This document shows, piece by piece, positions 48,301 to 59,396 of a stretch of 64,000 nt of DNA. How positions within the stretch are numbered: position 1 is the stretch's first letter; every line of letters starts with the position of its first letter. The notes beneath the pieces were generated by a model. The model was not told where the DNA came from. It saw only the letters and a list, made by a program, of their open reading frames with translations, and searched no databases. This stretch comes from Podocnemis expansa (taxonomy: Eukaryota; Chordata; Testudines; Podocnemididae). The stretch covers positions 23,518,514 through 23,582,513 of the forward strand of contig ML682005.1 in NCBI GenBank assembly GCA_007922195.1. Reading direction: 5' to 3'. Both the position numbers and the translations under genes were made by a program.

Positions 48301-51300
48301 AATTTAGTTTCTGCAATACTGGTATGAGTAAATGACTTAGCTGAGCTGTTCTTGGAAGTGGACAGTACCAGAGGCAGAGACCTGGCTGGAGACTGCTTGG
48401 ATTGTCATCCGTCTCTGCTTGGCAAGGTCACATCTCTCTTTTCTTTTATATTTGGACAACTGAGCACCTGGTGCATTGTCTTCTTCTACCGTCTGGTAGA
48501 GTTATAAGGATTTCTCCATTAAAAGGAGTTTAAGGCAGAGCTCTCTGTCTCAACATGTCCTAGCTTTTAGCTTGGAGCAGTGTGTGCATTTAGCTGGGAT
48601 GCTCTCATAAGCATTTTACACAGAGGAAATGCTCATCTGAAGTAGGCATTGCCTCTCTGTAAGACTCACACCTCTTGAATCCTGGTGAATCAAGCACTTT
48701 GAGGGAGGAAGATGATATTCCATGAATTTGTACAACTAACTAAACAAAAATATTTTTTCACCCCTGAGGAATGAGCTCTCTACTCTAACAAAAAACTATG
48801 ACTAAACCTATGGCTAAACTTGAAATTCCCCCCCCACCCCACCCCGAGTGCTGCAGAGCTCCATGTAAGGCCAGGACCAGTTAAGAAGGAATTTAGGGGG
48901 CTGGACTGCACCAGTAATGGTTAGCTTGCCTGAAGCATTGTGAGACGCCACCAGTGCACATGTGGACTGCACAGATCCAGCTGTACAAATCTCTGATTAA
49001 CAATGCCAGGGAACACTGACACCTGAAGTGAAGCACCACCAAGGACAACATTTAAAGAAGAATTACAATAGTTTGTGTGAGATATGCCATGTCAGGTACC
49101 ATTAGAAAGGTTACAAATTGCTAAGTACAATGATATTGTTTAAGTGCATGCGTCATATTTGTATTGGAAGTTATGGATATGCTTGATATAGCTGTACTAA
49201 AACTTGTGCTGTGTTTCTGGGAAACACCCCAGACAGGACAGTGGTAGCAATAGCCTGCCTAATGACCCATTAAGGAAACTCACTGGGTACAATGTGGCCA
49301 GGAGGGGTCCTGATGAGCCACCACGACTTACCCATGGGACTGTGAACTCCAACTTATTTCTCCAAATTTCCATGAGCATAAGGCAAAGGCCAAGGAACAT
49401 AAAAGGCAGCTGCACTACATCCATTTTCTCTTCAGTTCAGTCCTTAGTCTTTAGTCATCAGTCATCATCTGCCTTTGGATCTACTAATTTACAACTGAAA
49501 CTGTGGAACACAGGACTGAGACCCATCCAGGTACTACTGGATGTACGTCAAAAGGACTATACAAACCTACAAACTCCACAATTCTACTGAAAACTTGACA
49601 CATACAGACTTTCAAGTCATGCATACTTATCTGATTGCTTTAATCCTTTAACAGTTCTCTTACAGTTTGCTTCTTTCCTTTTATAGCAAACCTTTAGTTT
49701 TAGTTATAAAGGACTGGCTATCAGCACAGCAATTCGAGTAAGATCCAAACTTATATTGATCTGGTAATGTGGCCGCTCCTTTGGGGTCAGGAGAACCCTT
49801 TTGGTAAGGAGCATGGATTTTTAGGTAACTTAGCTGCTCACTTGACCCAGTGGCTGACTGGGATCCAGAGACTGAAAGTCAGTAAAAGGGAGCTGGTTAT
49901 GCTTTGTTTTGGCTTCTTGTTGACTAGCGTGAGGAACGAGGACCACTGTTTGTGGCTAGTCGAGAACCTTGACTTCACTGTCACCTGCCAGTACTGGGAG
50001 AATCTGCTTTCCGTTTGCAGCCTGCCCTGATTGTGACATTGTCAGGTGAAACCCTAGGCATGGACAGGTCACACCTCATACACACAGAAAGCTGTGGGTC
50101 AGGCAGGCAAAACTGTATCAGTTTACCCATGGTTCACATTTTCAAGCTTATCTCCACAACCACAAAGACTAAATGCATATTTTTCTTTGTAAGTAAATGC
50201 CTAGATTCCAAAACACAATTCTACAGCACTTTCCACAGCTGATGAATCACAGAATCCACAGGGCCCTGTATCTTTCAGTCAGTTATCTTAGGTATTACAT
50301 AGCAACAATAGCAGATAAAAATATTTTCAGACAAATGTGCCTTACAAGTTTATATTCCTTTAAATCTAAAGTAACAATAGCTGAACCAAACTAGACAAGG
50401 AATAATTCATACCTTACGAACATGAAACATTCTGCAATCACAGCACATCTCACAAAACCTAGGAAGAATAAGTCTCTCTGTGATGTCTTTCCCCACCATG
50501 GAGGCCATTTTACACATTATCTAATGAGAAAGAAAATATTAAGAATGCATATTAAACAGAAAAACTAAATTTCACATACTATAAAAACGCCATTATTTAA
50601 TGTACTAAAGTTGTAACCACTGTCAAGCTAAATTCTGACACACACAATCTTGTATTTTTCTGATACTTTTATATCTTTTATTGAAAAGTGTGTGCATTAT
50701 CATTCTAGGCAGCTCTATTCATTATTCTTTTTCCCGTGTCAAACTGCAACAGTGTATGCAGGAAACTGTTCTTCACGAGTCTACGTTATTGAAAAAAAGT
50801 GGGTGATGGAATGACTATGCCAAAGAAAATGACAATTTCTTCTTCTAATTGTTTTTTCATTCTCTGTAACTTCTATCAAAGTTTTGTTAAGTAAAAAACG
50901 GAGGTTACTGACTGTAATAAGATGAGCTCTGAGCTTATCTGAGCAATTTTGATCATATAAACTATGCTTCAAAATCAACCTCTGATAATACTCAATACAT
51001 TTCTATGCTTTGTTGATGTTTGAGATAAGTTTCTTCATATTAGCAAAACTTCCATACCTTCAAACAATGAAAATGCACAGTATGAAGCAACTCATTTTTA
51101 AATTTTATATTTTATGTATGTTTACATTTAGACTCTTGTAGGAAGATACTATAATTTATTTTATATCTGTTTAATATCTAACACGTTAGAACCCAATCTG
51201 GTTGCCATCTTTAGGCACAGCCTACAATGTTAAATAAAATCATATAATAATATAATAATGTTACTAGTGGTTTTCTTTCAAAGAGATTTACATACTATAA

Positions 51301-54300
51301 AAAACTCTAGTACGAATGGAATGGTTTACATTGCTTTTGACAGGAAATGAGGATTTTCCCCACATTTAGCAGTACACTGTTAAAGCAAATTGTTAAATGA
51401 TTTTGTAAAATGATTCATTTTTATTTTGCAAAGCCACATCTAACCTATGAGGGCTTTTTATTAAAATTGTACCTCTTTAAATCACTAAGTTGCTCCACTT
51501 AGTCCATTCATTACTCTAAATTCATTCAAGTTTGTCTTCTTGAGAATTATAGTCAGAGATAGTGACAATTAAAGAGAACAAACCCACAAAGCAAAGGTCA
51601 ACACAGTTCGTGCACCAAGATTTTTCTATTAAGGAAAGAAATACAGTACAAAATCAATCTGGTGCCAACAGACATAAAGGGAGGCTCCCAAAACAGACGA
51701 CACTTTATCAGATAACAGAATTAGTCTCCTGAGTTTCTTGTCCAGTTGGATGTCTCTTCTTTTAGGGAAGGTACAAGTAATTTATTTCAAATATGAGCCT
51801 GATTAGGTGCAAGACAGTGCAAAGAACACTAGGGGTTAATTTACAGACAGTCATTTATCTCCCAGGCACCACAATTATCAGTGCCTAACACACACCTGAG
51901 TATCTTTGTCATACACCGTTAAAACAGCAAATGTACAATCAAACCTTAGACCTTAAAGCTTAGTTTCATTGATTTACTCACAGCTACAGCCTCTGTCTTC
52001 ACGTCATCATTGCTATCTGGAGCAGTCAGTTCTATAAGAACAGGGCATACTTTGGTCTCCACATCATATCTATCAATAAGTTCTTGCTCCAACAGAACTA
52101 GCAAGGCTGCCTGGCTTGTTTTTCTCACCTATTGTACAGGAAAAAAAATGTATTAAAAATCATTAACTGGAAGATTTTAAGAAGGAAACATAAATGGAAC
52201 CATCACCAGTGGAGCAGTTTCTAGTGAGGTCCAACTGGGATTTGTTCTTGACTGAGTGTTATTCAATATTTTTATTAATGATCTGTAAGAAATTATAAAA
52301 TCACTGTTGGCAAAATGTGTGTATTACAAATTGGTGAAGTCATAAATTAAGGGACAGATCAGTTATGCATACTAATCTGGATTGCTTAGTAAAGTGGTTT
52401 TATTTGAACAAAACACCCTTTAATGAAAGTAAACATTAGGATTATACATGTAGGAAGACAGAATACAGGTAACACAGGTTAGAGAACTGTATTTTGGATT
52501 GTAGTGACATTGGAAAAAACTTGGTGTTAACACAGATAATCACATGATCATGAGCTCTGAGTGTACACCGTAGGTAAGAGGGGTAACACACCCCTTGAAT
52601 CCATAAGCAAGTAGAAGAGGTGTGATACTACCTCTGCACGTGTCATTAGTGAGACTATTACTAGAATACCATGTCTAGTTCTAATATTTACATGTTGAAA
52701 AGTTGAAAAGGGTTCAAAAAAAGATCTGGAAGAATGATCTGAAGTCTGGATAACATGCCTTACAATGACAGATTATAAGAAGTGAGACTGATCTTCTTGA
52801 AATAAGGTAAGAGATGAATTGATCACACACGGCAAGTTTCCATGAAGCACAGATCCAAGCTCTTTCACCTCACAGAAAAGCATGTACTGAAGTTCAATAA
52901 TGAGAAGATGAAACCAATTCAGACTAGAAAACAGATCTAGATTTTAAACAATGAGGGTAATTAACCATTGGAAGAGCTTAGCTAGGAACACTGTGTATTT
53001 TCCATCACTTGAAGTCTTTAAATCTAGATACTGTTTTAAAACTTATGCTATGGCCCAAAGTGAAGCTATGGGCTTAAAACAGGAATAACTGGATGAGGTT
53101 CCACAGCCTGTGTTATGCAGAAAAATCAAAGATGATCACAATGGTCTCTTCTGGCCTTAAAATGTATGAATTGCCCTTAAAAATTGGTTTTATTTCTTCC
53201 TTTCTTTGAAGGACTTAAACAATGTGCAAGCCTATAAAGGACAGTGTTTTGTTTTGGTAGTGGTGCTTTAGCACTACATAATGGAAGCCACAGATGTCCA
53301 AGATCAGCTCACATCCTATAATATTACAAACTCTATTTTTCACATAAGTTAAGAGTTTAATTTATTTCTTGTTGCTATAAAGATATTTACTTAGTGTAAA
53401 ATCTGTGCATTGCCCTATCTGAGAAAGTGCATTATCCAACAATTTTATAACAGAACACTCTCTTTATAAATGACTCTTACCTGGTTATTCTGGTCTGCGA
53501 GGTATCTTACCACAATAGGCAATAAGTATTTGGAAAAAGCATATGGTATTGAAGGCCTGTTTTCTTGACAAAACATAGCAATATGAGGCACCTGTTCCAT
53601 CAGTTCTGCTCGCACGGTTGGCTCTGTTATTCAGAACATCAAAAGAAAATAAAAGAAAAACAAAAGACATTGTGTGTGCAATAAAGTAAACTGATTTTAC
53701 AGCATTGTAAAATATAATACATCATAATGTATTTACGCTAAAAAAGAGTTTGATAGATACCATCCTTTTACAATCCAGGGTGCAGATATAGTTTGCCTCA
53801 GCGAACCAGCTGACAATCTGGGCTGAGACTTTTATTTCAGGATGGCAAGAGAGAAAGAGAAGGAGGACACCTCCAACACCTCCAAGGTCATCTACTAAGT
53901 GCAGAAGAAGTTGTTTGCTATGGCATAGAAAAAGACAGCTCAGGTCATGCAATTCCGCAGCTAATATAAAGAAAACATTTTGGGCGCCAAACAAAATTTC
54001 AGCAACTTCTACAGCCTTTGTGATTAACCAAACAGTAAAATCCAGGCCAGAGGATTGCATATGTAAGTGTGAGAGAAGCCACTTTGACATGATGCTAATG
54101 GAACATACTGTGAATGAACAACAACAAGAAAATCAAAACTGGGGCAATCTGCTTGCTTAAAAAAAATTGACAGTGCATTAGCAGTTTCCAAACAACTCCC
54201 ACTGATACACTCATCCTTTCACAGCCTATATTGTCCTGTTTAGTTCAAGAAGAAATAGAACCCTGATAAAAAAAGATAAGCAGCATTTCCTTCATTCAGA

Positions 54301-57300
54301 ATATGCAAACAGACTACACAAGTAAACATTTAAAATAGCAAAGAGGCATTTAAAACTAGGAACGTAGCAATTCCACCTTTTGACTTCAACAGATGCCTAA
54401 TAAACACTTCCTCAAGTCATCAGCAGTTATTATTCCCAGGTATACCTAGTGGTGTCAGAACTGCATGCCAGTTAACACCAAATATGACGACAGAATGGAC
54501 AGCTAGTAACATAAAATAGATGCGAAAGCACTGGAGAATGAGCCATCAATAATGCAAAGACTTGAAGGGACCCTGATTTCTTGGTGCCTGGCTGCTCCCT
54601 TCTTTGTAAATATGACACTCTGCTATACTTTCTCTATGTGTGTGCACTTCTAACAATCACAATAGCAGATGGTGGTTTTTCTGTTACGTCAACAAATCCA
54701 GAGATGCCAGATACTCAAGTTCTACCTTTGAGGTTTTACTGAAGTACCAGTCACCTCTTCTGTAAAAGGCTTATGCTATCAAGATGTCTAAATTAGATGA
54801 TGGGAGCTGAGGAAAGTGAAGGGAAGGGAGGACTATGTATTTTCTTCATTAGTAAAAGGATTTTTCAAATATGGTGTGTGAGCTGAAATGGGGAAGACAT
54901 ATTTACCTACTCAAAGCAAGTGACAAAAAGATCTTAAGCAAAGGTGACAGGAAATGTAGCTCAATGACTCCCTCACCATATTAGGACAGAAACCAGAACA
55001 TAAAAGCTTCATGTTTACATAGTCACCCTTGCTTCACATATTCATTAGATTAGAAATTTGAAAATATCTGTGCACAAAACCCTTCAATTCCATGTCACTG
55101 ATAAGGAGGAATTTGTTTTGGGGGAAGTGGACAAACTTGACACGGTGTCGACTCCACTACCAATATGATCTGCTCAAGTTATATGATGGAGAAAGGAAAA
55201 CCTACCTGTACGTATCTCACACAAGACCTTGCTCAACAGAGCATGTGGTACTGATCACGCAATCACAGCAACTCCTTTTAGAATTTTAATTTTTGCAACA
55301 ATTACTAACATTTTTTCTAAAATTCTGTTAGTGTTTAACAGTTATTCATCCAATAATACCGTTTTACTGTAAGTAACTGAATTTATTCATTGTATATCTT
55401 CATCATAAAATTCGTAACAATTTCATGAACATTAATTACGTTACTTGAATTAATCTGATTATCTTCGCATCTTTCCTAAGCTATATGGATCAAATTCAAA
55501 TTAGGCATTTTGCAAATCCTCAATTTTAATAGACAGTAAGGACATTACTGAACGTTAATACTCCATTTGCCCAGGGAATGACCTCAGACCTAATCATTGG
55601 ATAAATATGCCTCTCCAGAATTTGTCAATGCTAACTGTGAGAGAACAGATTTGTTGCAACCAGACATAATGAAAAACCAGTACTTTCAAATTATGGTAAT
55701 TTTAAAGATTTAAAATGTTTGTGTACTGTTTCTTCACAAGTGTATATTTTACTATTAGTTATTTACTGGAAATTCAAACACTAACTGTTCAGGTGAAGCT
55801 TATATGGCAGTAACTTTTCCTACTATATTTAAAACACAGTAAATCTTATATAACATACAGCAAAACAAGGTAGTTGTAAAAAGCCGTTCTGTATTCTAAA
55901 AAGAAGGATAGTATTTATATTCAATAGTAATTGCATGCTGCAATTTAACCTGAGTGAGCAAGACAAATTTTGCTTTTTTGCGCTACTATAACCTGTGACT
56001 TATAGAGCAAATCTAATGCTGCACTGTGTCTAAAAGCAAGCGTTCTGACTGAGTGCAGTAGTCAAATTTCTGCCTAACAGTTCCATTCCTTTGTGGTACA
56101 CATATAAAATGTATTTAACAATCAGGAAGAATGCACAAAAATATTCTGTAAAAGTTCATTTTTTTGTAAGCTGCCAAAGAAGTCCTAAATTAATCAAACT
56201 GATTGGCTGTTCTGACTACCAGACAGAGAAGACAAAGTGAAAATGAACTGTTTTGGGCTGATTAGTTTCTCTTCATATGACATTACTAAGCAGTTGCATA
56301 AAAACACAGAACATTTACCTAAAATGAAAATGTTCCAGACAGATGTACAAGATATATAAGTAGAAATTGAAAAACTGCACAATCAAAGAAATTTCTAAAA
56401 GTAAGACAATAAAGATCCTTTCAATGTATTACATCTGAACTTTAATCAGGATTGAATCAGTGAACATTAACAGGTTAAAAAAACCCTTAGGCTCTAGTTT
56501 ACTGACTGAGTGCACATGTTTGGCAGTACAATCGCTGTCAGAGAGCCAGGCAGCCATGCAGGAGGAGGAAGAGAAACTGAGCAGCCAGAAAGACTATCCA
56601 TTTCAATACATTATACAAAACACAACAAAAACATTAATGTAACTTGAAATTTACAATTTAAAAAAAAAGGTATATGCAAATTGTAACATGTTCAGAGTGG
56701 TATTACAGTCACAGCTGATAACCCCAGCTATTATTGATCTTGCCTGATACCTGCCAATAATTAGATCCAGTTTTCAGCTGCTAGAAAATTTAGACAGATT
56801 TTTTGGGATGAAACTGAACACTCTGGGTGTCTGCCTCAAAGTCAATAATTCTGATAAATTTCAGTCAAAACTTCATAACTGTTTCCAGAAAGTAGTTTGG
56901 GGAAAATACATTGTGAGCACCCATGTTAAAAATTCTGGCCCATCTTCTTTCAAAAACTTGTATGTTGCAGCAAACACTTCACATTTGGAACCAGGGACTG
57001 GTCTTTATGTTAGCTGTGGGCCTTTTCCATGCAGGTGAAAATCCACACAAAATTATGAGCCTTTGAGAAATCTCAGTTTGCATATATTGATACAGACTTC
57101 AGAGATTTCAGCTGCTAAAAATTTAAGATTACATATTTACCTAGCATCCTCAGTGCCTCTCACAGCTCCTAGTACTGACCAGACTACAATGCCCAGGTAT
57201 AATTTTTTCAGGCCCAGTATAAACTTGTAACATGACCCCTTTGGAACCTGGGTTGCCATTTAGGCTGGGCCCAGAGGCATTGATTTTCCATATGTCTTGC

Positions 57301-59364
57301 TAACCAGTCACAGGTGGACCTCATTATAGATTAGCTGTTCAAGTAGAGAATTTCTGCTAGCAATGACAAGTGAGAGGGACTTTTGGTAGGGGTAGGAGCT
57401 GCTCAAGCAACTAAAGAAGGAAGAGGGCCTTCTGACAAATTGAAGACAGAGTGGAAAGGTGTGGAGCTGCTAGCAGCTGAAATGGGACACATAAGCACTT
57501 CAATTACTCCAGAATCCTGGGGACCAAGCAAGCTGCATACTAAAAGAAATATTACTAAGCTGTCAGCAGGCTAAGAGCCTTTAACACAAATGAAATTAAC
57601 ATGAGCTTTTGAACAATATTTTTGACAACATACATGTTTGCATCTTTTAATGTCATCCCATAAGTCTGCTGACAAAAAAACTCAGGGAGTCATTTCTGAA
57701 TACAGAAATGATACACCCAACTTGGGGGTGGGGAAGAGATTCCAAGGGGTCCATGAGATTTCAGTAATATTGAGGTTATTTAGTTCTCCAAGCTCCATAC
57801 CAGCCAGGCATAGCCCCCACAAGCACCTTGCCAAATGAAGCAGAGAAGCAGCTTCACGTTGGTGGAGGGCTAGAGCAGTCCAGGACAACCTAATATTACA
57901 CTCAGTCCATGAGGGATGTAAAGAGGCAGGGCAACATGGGGCAGCTGCATCAGGGAAGAGTTAATGTCTTACTCAAGTAAGAGTTGTTGTTTATTATTAT
58001 TATTATTGTTTATACAGGTTATATGAGTTTAACGCCAGCTAAGGGGCAGGGCCAGAGAGGAGGTATGTTTTACCTAGTGTTAATTAGTGGGGCTCTCACT
58101 CAAAAAGGCTTGGAATTACTTTACATAATGTTTTTCCACCAGATCTCTTCCAACCCTGCCATGTTCCCCTATAGTCACTACTATATTAGCAGTTTTTATG
58201 GCATCCTAAAATCAGTGGTTTTCAACTGGTATGCAATGAGAACTGTCCAAGTATGCTGTGAAATTTTGTACAAAAAGATAATGAAAATCAATGTAAAACA
58301 AACACTGTTTTATCTTAAACACTATTCTATCAAACCAAAATTACAACTCATAAAACTTGTGAAAATTAATCAAATTAAAAGTGAGGTATCAGTTTTTTAA
58401 TTCTAAAACATGAACATTCTGAACACAGGTGGCCGAAGGACAAAATTGAGAAGATATGCATTTTTTTTTCCAGAGGATCTGAAACATGAATGAATTTGAT
58501 CTTTCTTTAGTTTGTTGTATGCACTACGTTGCAAACCTCTCTAGAAAGGCCGTAAGCGTAGTAAAAGTAACATTTATGAGCAATCAGTTTATCTGAAAAA
58601 AGTAGTTGTGCCATGGAAATGTTTTGTTTCACTGAAGTGTGCTGTGTTACTGAAAAAGTTGGGAACCACTGTCCTAAATATATATGATACTTTGCAAAAG
58701 CAAATGAAGCAACAATCCTTGCCATATACATGTTACAACTGAAGGTAGTTCAGTGCTACAAGCACTCTGAAAAACTCACAACAACCTCAACAGGAACTGA
58801 AATATTAACTTCAAAAAAGATGTTAATAACACTCCGTGCACACAGGACTCACTGCATCAAGTTCTATGTCCAACAAACCAAACATAAGATGCTACAAAAA
58901 GAAAAAAAATCTGAGGTAGGGATGGTATTGGATTATTGGTTAGGTAGAGAAATATAATTATTCCCATTTTACAGATGACAAAAGGAGGCACTAGCAACAC
59001 AGCTATGCTCACAAATGAGACTGGCAAAGTGAGGAAATGACCACTGAATACTAATTCAGTGCCTTCACTGGAAAACCAACTTTCACAGGGTGAATACCTT
59101 ATACTGCACTGGAGTGTTAGGAGGATAAATCAATAAATGGTTGTAAGGCTTTCAGATGCTATGGTGATAGGCAGCCTATGAGGACAGAGCTGTGTCTCCA
59201 TATTAACTGCTATTTGCCTTTTTTATATAAAAACTAGAGGCACAATGAAACTGAAAAGTAATAAATTCAGAAGAGGAAATACTTTTCCCCACAGAAAGTA
59301 TAATTAGACCGTGGAACTCTTCCCCACAATATGTCACTGAGGTCAAAAGCTCAGCAGGGTTCCA

Positions 59365-59396
<32 letters not shown>

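Larger units (their letters stand above)
47043..49066 (-). mobile_element. DIRS no. 4, internally deleted derivative in a PPP4R1 intron
   Basis: The left end (47043-47110) has AACTCACCTTGTGCAGTC and CTTCACTTCAGGTGTCGG. The right end (about 48990-49066) is its inverse (GACACCTGAAGTGAAGCACC, then AAAGAAGAATTAC). On the minus strand, gag-like pieces lie at about 48370-48600 (CLKLLLMEKSL, LAKQRRMTIQAVSSQVSASG). No RT, RNase H or recombinase is seen. A GC-rich block at about 47612-48220 is probably a later insertion. The architecture is the same as DIRS no. 3. Confidence 0.65.
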
